From assembly GCA_030248225.1 (NCBI GenBank), contig JASANE010007192.1:1-64000 (forward strand): a stretch of DNA of 64,000 nt. Reading direction: 5' to 3'. Under the pieces are notes generated by a model, which was not told where the DNA came from, ran no database searches, and worked only from the letters and a program-made list of their open reading frames with translations. Made by a program: the position numbers and the translations under genes. This DNA comes from Trileptium ribeirensis. Its lineage: Eukaryota; Nematoda; Enoplea; Enoplida; Thoracostomopsidae. Shown in pieces: positions 21,327 to 58,689 of this stretch. Position 1 is the stretch's first letter. The number at the start of each line of letters is the position of its first letter.

Positions 21327-21880
21327 GTTCTCACCTGCTGACCGCTATTAACTCTTGTAACTTTGTACCGGTAAACACAATTACGAACATTGATGTCATT
21401 TCTGACACATGCACTAACAATTCAACATTATTTTCTTGTAATATAAATACTCTAAATTATGTTGCATCCAGCGTTTTTTTTCAAATCTGACCCTGAGCAA
21501 AAAGTTGAGCATTTCTAAGGAAAGTTGAGCATTTCTAAGAGATATTGAGCATTTTGGAGTAACCCCAAAACTGCATGCTTTTAAATTATTAAATGTTTCA
21601 GCAACTATCGGTTTACTATCGCATTGATGTTACCTTGCTATGTAAAAAGAAAATTTTTGAAAATGTTATTTTAGTTTCAAACTTTCAAATAAAAATAGAG
21701 CTGAGAACAATTTTTTTCAAATATGATCCCGAAATTTTGGGCATTGAATAAACAAGAAATTTTAAGTGGTGACCAGAGAACAGTAGAGTAGACGATATAT
21801 ATTCTTAGGGTTAAATGACATTGAGCAAAAGGTTGAGCATTTCCAAGAAACCTTGAGCATTTCTAAGAAAATTTGAGCAA

Positions 21881-22241
21881 ATGCTCAGTAAAATGCTCAA
21901 AAAAACCCTGGTTGCATCCATCAGAAATCCAACCATTATAATGGTGACAGAGACGTGGTGCCGTGACTTGATCCTAGATTCTGAAATAGCTCTACCTCAT
22001 TACGTATTATATAGACCTGACAGGCCTACCCGAGCTGGAGGAGTTATATGTAAGAGACAATGTCCAGTCGCGGCAATCATGTTTTGATAACTCGTCATAT
22101 CCTGACTGTGTCTGTTGTGAACTATTTACCCCAATAATCCTGTACTTATTCTACTATTTTGTGCATACCGTTTACCTCACAACACATTAGATCTCAACCA
22201 GCGTCTCAATTTGATTACATCATCAAGTAGACTATATCCAC
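21881..22241 (+). pseudogene. LINE ORF2 endonuclease, N-terminal part
   Basis: NPTIIMVTETW is the metal-binding Glu motif of the apurinic-type (APE) endonuclease, followed by SEIALPHYVLYRPDR and a GG segment. Frames change after 22087, but CVCCELFTP-like coding is still visible. The copy stops at the hAT insertion at 22242. Confidence 0.75.
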
Positions 22242-23401
22242 CAGGCAGTAACCGGAATTCCGGTTCCGGCGAAAATCGTGTTCCGGTTGCGGTTCCGGCA
22301 AAGGGCAAAAACCATACCGGAACCGGAATTCCGGTTTAAAAATTTTGTTTGAAATTTTTCACGTTTTTTGCTTCATCCGTGATCCAAACATATGAAATAT
22401 ATATTATACAATGATCATGCTCCAATACAAACAAGCAAAGAAACGATTAACCAATTTGCCGTGTGAAATGTAAGTAGGGCACATTATTTGAGCAGGAATT
22501 TTTCATAATAACATGCAGGAGTTTGTTAAATCAAAGCCAGGTCGATGCTTGTAGCAGCTATTTTACACATCCAGAAGTCTGTGGGATACGTTTAAATTAA
22601 ACCGGTCCAACTCGGTAACAGAGTATGGCTTACGCAGAAGTACTTAGGGTATGCTTGGCTAACATAAATTGCGTCAAGCACACGCCAGTGCGCTTGTAAA
22701 CTTGGTAAATCAGTCTAAATTGAAGTAAGCTAACGTTATCCGCAATGTAGCTGGAAACTGCTTTCTTGGCAATAAACTGTATTTATTGAAACTGTGCGAG
22801 CAGCACCACAGTGTGCCTCATTTATAGCATTCTGATTAGAAAGTTATCATCATTATGATCTAACTGACGGGCACTGTTTGTCCAACGCAAGCCTAAACAG
22901 TGTCTCTGACCAATGATCAGAAAATTACCTTCTATCTATTATTTTCTCTTAGAATCATACAAACCAATAATTTTAAGTATCCTACAGAAGAACATACAAG
23001 AAACGTGTGTGTAGTAAAGGGAGGCGAGTGGAGACAGAGCGAAAGTGTGTATTCTACGCTCCAAGCTTTGTAAGCACATTCGATTTGACGCAGTATACGC
23101 AATGTTGTATTCTGGAAGACATTTTCTGCTCTGAATGTCCAAAAACCGACATATTTGATCGATAAATAAACATTATTAGTTTCTTCAGTCTCTTTAAAGG
23201 TTCAGAAAGGCAATAATAACATCGCAATACATTAAGTTTAATGTAAAAGTTATTTTTAATGCATTTTAAATCCACTATACCTTCATTTCTTCCATCATCT
23301 GTTTTACTATATATAAATTTCGAAGATCAGGTTCCGGATCCGGTTTAAATGGACGGTTCCCGTTGCTGGTTTCGGTATATTTCGGTTCGGGTTATTCCCT
23401 G
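22242..23401 (-). mobile_element. Non-autonomous hAT element, CCGGAA-ended family, copy B, inside the LINE
   Basis: 1160 bp, ends CAGGCAGTAACCGGAATT and (complement of the right end) CAGGGAATAACCCGAACC. It is flanked by ATATCCAC (22234-22241) and GTATCCAC (23402-23409), an 8-bp duplication with one mismatch, as for hAT. Removing it joins the two halves of the LINE endonuclease. The ends are dense in CCGGAA and there is no transposase frame. Same family as 2828-3806 and 43440-45039. Confidence 0.88.
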
Positions 23402-23409
23402 GTATCCAC

Positions 23410-23882
23410 GTATGATATTGGGTGGAGATTTGAACTACAAGGAGATTGATTGGATCAAGATGACATGGCCTTCTTTTTGCGATAACATTATGGACTATAT
23501 CTTCCATTGTAACTTCATACAATATGTTCATGAACCTGCCCGTGGAATCAATATTCTTGACCTGCTTTTCTGTAATGATGGTAGCCTCATTGGTAATATC
23601 ACTATAAAGGAGCCTATTGGTCTGACAGACCATAACACCGTGTGCTTTGAAATACAAGCTTTGTTTACCAATAATCACCGGGTTGGTGGCTATTGTTGGA
23701 TCCGTTGCAACTGGATCGCCATGTGTAATTACTTGTCACAAAATCTTGTTGGATATGTACTGTTGGAACTGTTGAGAGCGATTGGCTCTTCTCAAAACGT
23801 TGATACACCAGGCGATAGTCATGTTTTGCCCAAAACGACGACAAACGTCTCAGCCTCTTCGACATGTGTGGGCAGATTATAG
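23410..23882 (+). pseudogene. LINE ORF2 endonuclease, C-terminal part
   Basis: ILGGDLNYKEIDW is the G-D-x-N catalytic motif, ILDLLFCND the D-L-V/L-strand, and GLTDHNTVCFEI the S/T-D-H motif of APE endonucleases. Together with the part before the hAT insertion, this is a normal LINE endonuclease that nicks target DNA. The frame changes after the TDH block. Confidence 0.82.
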
Positions 23883-23889
23883 AGCAAGG

Positions 23890-24840
23890 TTGGCTATTAA
23901 ACGGCAGAGAAACGCTCATCGCGCTTTTACCGGAAATCAGAATGCTACAACATGGGCTAGGTATCGTCAAATTACTCGTCTGTGCGACCATGAGATTCAG
24001 AAGAGCCGTCAACGATAACAACAAAAACTAGCAAACAAGCTTAGTGTTAACCCCAAAGCTTTTTGGGATTACACTAAAACGAAGTTAAACATTCATCCTT
24101 TGCCTGGTCCGTTGACCGATGACAATGGGAACATAATCGACGACAGTACTGAGACGGCAAATACTTGTAACCGACATTTCGCTGAGGTTTTTAACATCAC
24201 ACCTTATGAGAATCAAGTGCTACCTCCCAAAACAGATGTCGTGGTTGATGATATATACTTCTCGGTGGATAATATATACAGTATTCTAGTAAGCTTGAAA
24301 ACAACGTCATCGCCAGGTCCTTATGGGATACCAAATCGACTGTTGGTAAAATGTACTGCCGTATTGGCTGATCCTTTGTGTAAACTGTTTCGCACTTCCC
24401 TTGATCATGGAGCATCGCCTGGCGAATGGTTAACAGCTAATGTAGTCCATATTCACAAGAAAGGAGCGCGCCACAGCCCCAATGATTATCGGCCTATTAA
24501 TTTAACCTCTGCTTGTTGCAAGGTGTTTGAAAAAATTATCCAGTCTACTATATTTCAATACATTGATCATAATCGACTAATATTCTCTACTCAATATGGA
24601 TTTGTCAAAGGCAAAACAACGGTACTCGAATTACTTGATTTTCTCAGCTTTGTCACTTCCTGTGTCGATTCGGGTGACTCAATCAATATGTGCTACTTTG
24701 ATATACGCAAAGCCTTTGACTCTGTAATTTACCAACTACTACTTGATACGCTGCGTAGCTATGGTATAGTCGGACTTTTGCACCATTGGCTGTCTGTCTA
24801 CTTAACTGGGCGAGCTCAACGAGTAACAATGTATGGTATA
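23890..24840 (+). pseudogene. LINE ORF2 reverse transcriptase, truncated
   Basis: After a stop-containing linker, an open frame carries SPGPYGIPNRLL, HKKGARHSPNDYRPINLTSA, CCKVFEKII, TQYGFVKGKTT and the first catalytic motif CYFDIRKAFDSV, then HHWLSVYLTGRAQRV. This is the order of CR1/L2/jockey-type RTs. Homology ends near 24840, before the FADD/YADD second catalytic motif. The element therefore lacks half of the palm, the thumb and the 3' end. Loss of the 3' end with the 5' end kept is the opposite of normal LINE 5' truncation. Confidence 0.85.
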
Positions 24841-25270
24841 CTTTCTGAATTTTGTTTTAGTTTAATTAATCGTTTAGTCTTGATCTAGTATTTGCGGAAG
24901 TCGGTTGGAAATTGTCTGTATTACTTCAGCGTGTTTTCTTTTAAATAATGTTTTAACTTAAAGATTACCAAGCGAAATATTTTGCCTGTGACACGTATTC
25001 AATATGTCGACGGATTTATATACTTAGAAGGAGTTTTATGTGAAACGCAACCGATGAGGAACGGCTTGGCCTAGCGCCTGGTAGAATTAGTCTAATATCT
25101 AAAACTGGAACGTATAGCAACTATGTTCAAAGGATTGCGCTAGGATACGTTTTAATTTACTTTTTGTATACAAGGGTGCAAAGAATTGCTCGTAAGGGCT
25201 TGACGCTTGTTGTTATTGTATTGGAACTGTGAGTGCTTTATGGTATAGAGCCTTAGTGCGGCGGAATACA
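24841..25270. other. Junction between truncated LINE and inverted leader copy
   Basis: No gene. The sequence is unlike the LINE and only weakly like the reverse complement of 20690-20800. It contains the breakpoint that joined the two parts. Confidence 0.35.
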
Positions 25271-26650
25271 CAAATACGTATACTTATTCACCATACTAGA
25301 TACCTAGTAATATTAACCTTCCCAGTAAAATAAGTGGCAATAAGGATCTTACTAAGGGCGATAGAGTAGTTAATTAAGGCTTAGTAATATTGTAAAAATT
25401 TCGGCCCTTGTGTCGAGTGAGTGGTAACCAGGGCGAGAGTGCAGGTGGGACTCGAATAAATTTGTAGTGCTACTTGTGAAGTCTGGCAGCCAGCCGGTGT
25501 CGGCGGAGCAAGTAGTACTATTCTTGAGAGGACCGGCAGAGTAAGGGGTTGGCTTCAAGTTACCACAATCTCCAGTGCTCTATACCCAACATCCAGCCGG
25601 CGGGGACCTAGGGATTGAGTAAATTTCAACTGAACAGTAGTGGACTGCTACTGTTCGGTTTTAATAACGTGGTCTGACAGCCAGCCGGGGTCAGCCTACT
25701 TAACATAATTGGCACTATTATCGTAAATCTAAGGCTTAGGTTAAGGTAATCAAATACTCGTGCAGTTGCCAGCCAGCCGGGGACACTGTACCAACGCACA
25801 AGGGCTTTAATAAAGTAACCGATAACCTAATTAATAATCACTATCGCTCAGTCGTAACCCTTAAACAGTAGTTGTGATAATTTAAGGCTAAGAACTTAGG
25901 CCCAAGTGCTAGGCAATTCAACCTAACGTAAATCTAATGTAATAATTAGGATCGTTGATAAAAATGTGAACCAGTTGCCGAAGTGCGCAAGTACATAAAA
26001 GTCAGACTGTGCTAAAATTATATGCAAGGGTGTCCAAGAATCAGAAGGTCAGACGCTACGGAGGTTATACGTCATACTGTGCATAAATCTAGCGTCAGAC
26101 GGTGCGAGTATTACCGGTGACAGGCAGGCGCAAATAAAAATCAAACGGTACTAAATAGTGCCGCGCTTTTCATTTCGAGAACCGATAGTGCTTTAATGTT
26201 TTATCATATTTCGGAATAAACATTCCACATTTGTGTTTGTTGCTCCAGTGTCTAGAAGTCGAGCAAGGATCACGCCGCTTTGCAAAATATAGGGCACGAG
26301 TGTCGCTCACGAAAAGAAAGACGTGCGCCATAGAAAGCATCTCACCGGCATATTACTGTTCACACCTCGAACCGCACACTCTTCGGTAACGAATCCCGTC
26401 CCCATCTTAGTACCGATAGCCGACATAAGAAATTCCTCTCCAACCCCTCCTCCAAAAAACCACATAAAATAACAATGTCGAATACACATATTTATGGATA
26501 GTCGTGAAGTCGAGCAGGGATAGCTTAGTCGGTAGAGTTCCTTCATGCGGATCCAAAGCGAGAGGTTGGGTTCGAATCCCACTCCTTCTCAACCTTTTAT
26601 ACAAACGTTTTTTGAAATCCCTTCGTCGTCAAGACTCTGCCACTCGGCTT
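25270..26650 (-). repeat. Inverted copy of the LINE leader
   Basis: Reverse-complement match to 19340-20690, interrupted by a tRNA-like insertion at about 26510-26595. It could be the 5' end of a second LINE in opposite orientation, or one arm of a rearranged composite. Confidence 0.7.
26513..26590 (+). tRNA. tRNA-like sequence (SINE head or degenerate tRNA)
   Basis: An A-box-like TAGCTTAGTCGGTAGAG and a perfect B-box GGTTCGAATCC lie at tRNA spacing. The ends GAGCAGG and CCTTCTC could pair at six of seven positions, and the T arm is well formed. The anticodon stem pairs poorly, so I cannot assign an anticodon. It is absent from the corresponding place in the forward leader copy (near 19430), which shows it was inserted and favours a tRNA-derived SINE or tRNA pseudogene. 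Confidence 0.55.
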
Positions 26651-26836
26651 AAATGAAAAATGTGTTATATAAGAGAGGGAGTGGTGAAAATACGTACAAA
26701 CGGCCCTAGGTTATGGCAAAGACTAGCAAGATAAATGTCTAAAGTTCGAAATAGAGTCGAAAAGCTGTTAGTTTCGAAGATCGAAATGAAGTATATATAT
26801 TGGAATGATTTTAAATCGTACTAGAATATTGCAGTG

Positions 26837-27197
26837 TCACCTAAAATATTACCTTACAGCAATTTCTTCAACGGTGCAACCTTGTTTTTAACACCAGTTT
26901 TCTAAACTAACCGGATTACAAATCGCGATATTTTCAAAACCCGTAGTAGCAATTTGTCACCAGAAAATTTTATGAATTCCAAATCTCTCAAAAATGAAGA
27001 ATTTTGACTAAAACCTAAAATATTACCTTACTTCAATTTCTCAACGGTGCAGCCTTGCTTTTAACACCAGTTTTCTAAAATACCGGATTACAAATCGCGA
27101 TATTTTCAAAACCCGTAGTAGCAATTCGTCTGCTAAATCACCAGAAAATTTTATGAATTCCAAATCTCTCAAAAATGAATAATTTTGACTAAAACCT
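26837..27197. repeat. Two tandem copies of a ~176-bp unit
   Basis: The block beginning CCTAAAATATTACCTTAC and ending AATTTTGACTAAAACCT occurs at 26837 and again at 27013 with few changes. The second has a short insertion (TCTGCTAAA). It is non-coding. Confidence 0.88.
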
Positions 27198-27782
27198 TAG
27201 TCGAAATGTCAGAAATTTGCTAGAAGGAGAGATGTCCAACAATTGACACGAACTATTCTGTAATACTTTTTGTTTTGTCTCCGAGATTTCTCACTTATAT
27301 AGACTGGATTGAGTCTGTCCAGCGTTACTATACACGACGAGCATCTCACCGTATAGGCCTGCCAAGGATGAATTATTTAAATAGGTCTTGCCTTTCAGTC
27401 TTAAACCGTTTGAAACTCGTAGACATATTTCCGATTTGACTATTTCTTTAAGATAGTTTACAATGAAATGGGTGTACCATTTGCTCATCGGTAATGCTCA
27501 CCAGCCCGGCCCACCGCCATGGGAACGTTGGCGAAATAGACAGCTCTCTTATAGGCCAGGGTCGTGCCGTTTCCTTCATAGCTGCAGTTCCAGTTCGATC
27601 GTGAATGGCTGAAAGAGAAACAAGCGACAGGCAGACCCGGTATCATAGGCGGCGGATGACTTTTTCACTCTTACGTCCGTCCCGCATACTAGTGGTCATG
27701 TGGTAAAGCTTTTGAGTATAGAGCGACAAAAATGGAAATATTTGTTCACAAACAGATTTGTTCCGTCAACTTTAACATATTT

Positions 27783-28022
27783 CTGTAGAGCTATTCATCC
27801 TCAATATAGCTGCAAATATTGTGCTGCTTTTGCCATTATTTTGCTGCAGGGCTGGGCCAAAAAGGGTTTTGAAATGGGTGATGGCACACAAAACACGAAA
27901 ATAGTAATATCTATTTAGGCGCTAGAGATATATTGGTGTTTTTGGATTCATTCTGTACAGCAATTCATCCTCAATATAGTTGCAAATTGTGTGCTGTTAT
28001 TACAATTACTTTGCTGCAGGAT
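27783..28022. repeat. Pair of ~66-bp direct repeats
   Basis: CATCCTCAATATAG-TGCAAAT with a following TTTGCTGCAGG occurs at 27783-27850 and 27953-28022, about 170 bp apart. The copies are diverged and nothing coding lies between them. Confidence 0.7.
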
Positions 28023-28419
28023 TGTGTTAAAATGCTGTTCGCGAAAAAAAATAAAATTATCATTTTCGTTTTTTATTTTTATGCATAAGAAAGAGTAAGC
28101 GTGTAACATTCCTATATGATATCAATCGCATTTTTTCGCTAAATTCCCACTTCTAGAATCGCTTATGTAGTTTCTGACAAAATGTTCGAAAATTGGTATT
28201 GTAGGATGCACTGTAGAAGTTGACGAAGTAGTAACTGGTTTTGATTCCCTTTTTGTCGCTCCTCGCGTTTTTTTGCAAATATTAGCTGCTTGTCGGGAGC
28301 CTTTCGTGCGACGCTATTCGGCGTTTTTTCTTTCGAATAGAGCCAGAGGTGGCTGCTAAAAACTTACTCTTTTACAGCAGATGTGCGCGTAAACAGCTCC
28401 CGACGCTTTGAGCTCTCAG

Positions 28420-30520
28420 ATCCAGAAGAGCCAGTCATAACAGTGCTTTGCTCGGGCTAAGGCGCTGTCCAGACCGGTATCCACTGCAATTTCCATGTCG
28501 CCACTAAGCCAGGTGCCGGTTGCTCGTACAGAAAAACAGGAGCTGTCGTTGACCTATAGAGTTGCAAAAGTTAAAAATTAATACCCGGAGCCGGACCCGG
28601 AATTTTTGGAAAGAAATACCCGGACCCGGACCCGGACCCGGAATTTTTGGAAAGAAATACCCGGACCCGGAATTTTTGGAAAGAAATACCCGGACCCGGA
28701 CCCGGAATTTTTGGAAAGAAATACCCGGACCCGGACCCGGAATTTGTTGGAGGCAAATACCCGGACCCGGAATTTTGAAACAAAAATACCCGGAATACCC
28801 AGAATTTGACGAGAGAATAAAAATTGTAAGGGGGTAAAATAGCCAGGGCCATAATGTCGAAACAATGGAGAAGATGCGCACCTACTAGAGGCGAGAATAC
28901 TGAAATTCCTAGGCTCGCTTCTAAAATAGAAATATACTCGCTTGTTTACATATCTTTGCAAGGCGTTAACAACGTACGAACTGTCACAAGGTTTTTCAGT
29001 CTCGGTTTCTAAACCATGCGTTGTTACTCTCGTGCTATACGTCGTATATATAGTACTTAGGTACAAAACATTCGGAGTCGATTGCCAGCCCTAACCACCT
29101 TATTTTTGACCTTAGCTTTTTGCACAAAAGAACGCAATTATTGCTACACGCTAACGAACGCGATCAGGTATAAACGCAATATCAAGAAACGAATGCTGTT
29201 TCATTTCAACGCTTTACATGATCCAACGCCCTTGCTCAATGCGTATATATGGCAACAGCAACACTGTTGAACTTTGGTCCGGGTATTTTTACAATTCCCG
29301 GACCCGGACCCGGAATTTTCTTTGGAAGAATACCCGGACCCGGACCCGGAATTTGTTGGAGGTAAATACCCGGACCCGGACCCGGATTTTTCTTCGAAAA
29401 ATACCCGGATCCGGACCCGGCTGCAACTCTATTGACCTAGCAGGAATGATCGCTCGGGTAGCTTCAGACGGGGGTGCGGCTGCAAACGTTTCAGTTGGCT
29501 GTGATTTGCGTGGACTTGGAATACTGGTCAGCTTTTCGTATAGCGAATCCGTAATTCTTACCCATGTTCTCGAAATCCGCCCACGTTTTCGTAAGCTCTG
29601 GTGCAAAACAGTATTATATTTTGAGGGGTCGAAAGGAAAAATTCCGGTTCCACCAAAGGCATTGATGATGGCCTTTGGATCCACAGATTTCCACAAGCGA
29701 TTGATAAATCTGCAAAACTCCAAACGAGTAAACGCTGTTGCACGTTCAGTAGTTCGGGTGTTTTCCGTCAAGAAATCGGCCAATTTCAGCTTCATCCACT
29801 TCAATAGTCCGCAATCTAGTGGCTGCAGATCATCAGTGCAATGACGTGCGAGCTTCAGCATTACGACATCTTCATTCTTGGCATGCAATGTAAGACGGAG
29901 GAAAACATGGGAAGTATGGCTATTGAGCAGGATTAAGATTCTTCGAAGCTTGACTCGACTACAGAAAGTCGTAGAAGATCTGCTGGGTCAACCAACCATG
30001 GTCTGAGACCGAGACAGTAAATCCTTCCATGCTAGTTTCCGGCACCGCACGTTGAGGTATTTTTTTCAACCGAAAGGTAACCAGGGGAGAAAACATCTCG
30101 CTTTTCGCGGAACAGACAGCTAAAACCGAAGTGTTCGTCTTACCCTCGGCAATGCGATGAGCGTATGCGTGCTTGTTCACCTCACTCACGAAAGTCCCTG
30201 ATGTTGGGTTTGTAGTTGAATCCTGTCTCATAGAAGTTTATAATGTGATCTGCGATATGGGTCCCATGCGACAAACGTTCTTGCAAAATTCTGGATCGTC
30301 GCCGACCATGTCAAAAAACGGAAAAATAACAAAAGGATTGTCTGGTGCTTCTTTCTGACTCACCGAGAATTCCATCGGCTTTTTGGTGGACAAACGGTTT
30401 CTGGACATGAACAGGTGGACCCATGTCATGCCGGGACCTCCCTCACCGAACCCTGGGATTTCATACGCATCGCAGTAATCGTCGACGATACCAGGATCTT
30501 GTTCGTCTCGAAGCCTTTAC
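28420..30520 (-). pseudogene. pogo/Tigger-like (DDE_1) transposase, split by a hAT element
   Basis: Minus-strand frames in order: EIPGFGEGG, then TWVHLFMSRNRLSTKKP (DNA-binding side), then a stretch with a YETGF block (family: DETGF) leading into NPTSGTFVSEVNKHAYAHRI, then SVSDHGWLTQQIFYDFL. The sequence continues with a SHVFL-type block, LQPLDCGLLKWMKLKL, and AFGGTGIFPFDPSKYN. These match the DDE_1 endonuclease of pogo-like elements, where LQPLD and GIFP are strong markers. Frameshifts separate the pieces and key acidic positions look changed, so it is dead. The 3' part is split by the element at 28557-29431. Confidence 0.8.
28557..29431. mobile_element. Non-autonomous hAT element with CCCGGA repeat arrays
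   Basis: 875 bp bounded by the perfect 10-bp inverted ends TAGAGTTGCA / TGCAACTCTA and flanked by exact 8-bp duplications TTGACCTA (28549-28556 and 29432-29439), diagnostic of hAT. Inside each end is an array of ~30-bp units CCCGGACCCGGAATTTTT plus GGAAAGAAATA, at about 28580-28800 and in opposite orientation at 29277-29420. The open frames across the arrays are translations of the repeat and not genes. Confidence 0.92.
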
Positions 30521-30719
30521 AAGCTCTTGCCATAACTTTAGCCATCAGCGCAATATTCGCCTCCTGTTCTTCTGTCAGTCTGGAATAACACGGACACGCG
30601 TATATATAGGTATAACACGCATTATCTATATTCGGTAAATTTGAAAAAAAAATTCCGAAATACTAACATCGAGCTCCTGATGCCTCATCGTAGCGAATCG
30701 TAAAATCTCCTCGAAACCT

Positions 30720-31486
30720 AAAAACATTTTCCAAAAAGATTATTGGAGACATCGTTAGAAATACTGTCTTCTTGACATTAGTCAATCAAGGGTTCGTTGC
30801 AAATTGGTCAAGTCAATAGTTTTACATCTGGCTACAAATGAAGTGTCTTTAGAATATCCATTTATTCAGTAATGTCCAGATGCATAGTCGTATTTTGGTG
30901 TCCTAGCGCATCAGTGGTGTTGCTCGTCTATTAGTTCCCCATTTTGTTCTCCTACAGAATTCTTAAAAATATAGGCTGTTACTTGACGTTTGGCAGTTGA
31001 ATACAGAGTAAGAATTAAACATTGTAAGTAAAGTCGGTGATGTGAATGTAGGGTAGTTAAACTTGTCAGCGATCAGCAGTACAGGTTTGTTTGGTACTGT
31101 AAACAATTAACATAGAGCGGCGCAGTATAATACATTTATCGACGGATACTAGTATGAATTTTATTGTGTAGCTTCGTCACAAAACTTTTCATGCACCGCT
31201 GCATTTTTATATCAAATTTACTTTATCATGTTTTATGGACTTGTACGTACTTCTTTAAAGTTATGCTCGAAAGAAATTTTCCCTAAAGCTGTGTTGACCA
31301 TGAACAATATAATTCTCACTAGCCCCTAAGTTTCAAATATCAATATTAGTGTGTTAACCCTGAGCAGTTAATTCTCACTGGCCGCTAAATTTCATCTATC
31401 AAGTTTAGTGGGCTAGCAGACCTTCGAGAGGATATCACCTTTTAATTTTAAGGTACCTACTGTATTTATTTAATTAATATTCTGAA
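30720..31486. other. Upstream region of PSMC6
   Basis: No gene. It includes the presumed promoter and 5' UTR of PSMC6. A local direct repeat, ATTCTCACT-GCC-CTAA-TTTCA, occurs near 31312 and 31371. I see no convincing TATA box. Confidence 0.4.
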
Positions 31487-57108
<25,622 letters not shown>

Positions 57109-58689
57109 AACCGAATTATTGTTGCATTTTTTATTATTTGTCGGTATTATGATGAACGGCTAGGATTTGGATTGGTGGCTGTTGAGTCCACATAAACCAA
57201 GTCTGTTATGATTTGCCTATGTAGCTGACAATATGACATTATTAACAACAATACCAACAAAATTACCAGAACAGCAAGTATAGTTGTTATATATGTACAA
57301 TATGAAGCTGGCAATTATTTATCTTACTGTTCCTGTAAAAAAGTTTCGATAATATGGTATGAAAGTTATAATCGAAAATCTGGACCCGATGTCCACACTC
57401 TGTTCGGCAATGAGTATCGATAACAGCGGCTCGCCATTTTCGTGGTAGAAATTTGAAGGCTATTAATAATAGACATAAGCACAGTTTCGGACAGAATCCT
57501 TTGGACTTATTTATTACTTAGAGCGGTAAATACTGATTATGTGAAACGTTGGTCGTAAAGATCACTCGCTGATCTTTGCGATTGGTGTATCTTACGTGAG
57601 GTGCGCTATACATAACTGTATTGCTTGAGGTCGTATATCATGTTTTTGGTTAAAATAAACTAATGGCTATTTCTTGATTGAGCATTACAAATGAGTCGGA
57701 ATTTAACTCATTAGAACCATGCGGCCCTACCTTTGTTCAGTAAAAATTACCCAGGTTTTTTAGCACGGCATGAGCTAAAATTTGCTTTATCCAGTAAACT
57801 CAAACTTTAACGCAGTGAAAAGAGTTGCTTAACTGAATCAGATTTGGCATAGCTTCTAAGCGAATAGTATGACGAAGACGCCACAGCCGACATGTAGTTT
57901 CTATGTCACGAAAGCGTCCTTTTATAAGCTAACACAGAAACGTAGGGTTATAATTTGGTACTGGGTATTATATTTGATGATCGCAGATATACGTAAGAAG
58001 CATATAAATGCGCGTTTGTACCTCACCGAATCGTGTATCGTTCACTTAGCAATTAGATGTGAAAGATGTCTTTTAGCACCATTCAATTAGTGTTTATAAG
58101 AGAAGTGCTACTATGGATGTACAAGCGGACCTAAAGTAAACTCACGCATTATATTGAGTATCTTGTACTAAGAAAAACCGGGGTCGCCCAAACTATGCTA
58201 AATTTGGATTGTAAAATTGTTGCAAAAGTATTATAAGTTGACGTCTGAGTAGAGTTATGAATATCCTGATCAATAATGCGCAATACCAGCAATGAATAAT
58301 TTAGTCCATGTTCTACCATTCATTATTCGCAGGGATAGAATGCATTTATATTCTTGCTGCCAGGCAATAACGAATGTTTCGAGGTCACTTTTGGTGTTGT
58401 TTAATGGTTGTTCGTATTCACACACTTGAATCTATGAATTTTGGAGTATCGTTTTTTAATTCTTTGGAATCGTTTTTTGGAGTAAATCTAGAGTATGTGA
58501 CTAGATTCTTGTCGGACGGTTTTGATATTACTCCCTAAATTTCGGTTGTCGTCGCTTATTTATATGATTACAGCTGAAGTTTTGAGTAATTATGTAAGAA
58601 AGAGTGCGGAACAGAGTTGTATTGCTCTGTTTGGAACTTTATACGAGGATTATCAAGTATACCGATTCTACTAGTTTTTTTTGTGTAAT
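57109..58689. other. Downstream region of PSMC6
   Basis: Contains the 3' UTR. The nearest AATAAA on the plus strand that I can place is at 57654-57659, about 550 bp after the stop, and is only a candidate. No other gene; the plus frame 57869-58090 has no domain. Confidence 0.45.

Noticed and set aside
28504..29066. Overlapping frames rich in Gly-Pro/Arg-Val repeats on both strands
   Set aside because: They follow the CCCGGACCCGGAATTTTTGG array of the hAT element and have no non-repetitive domain.
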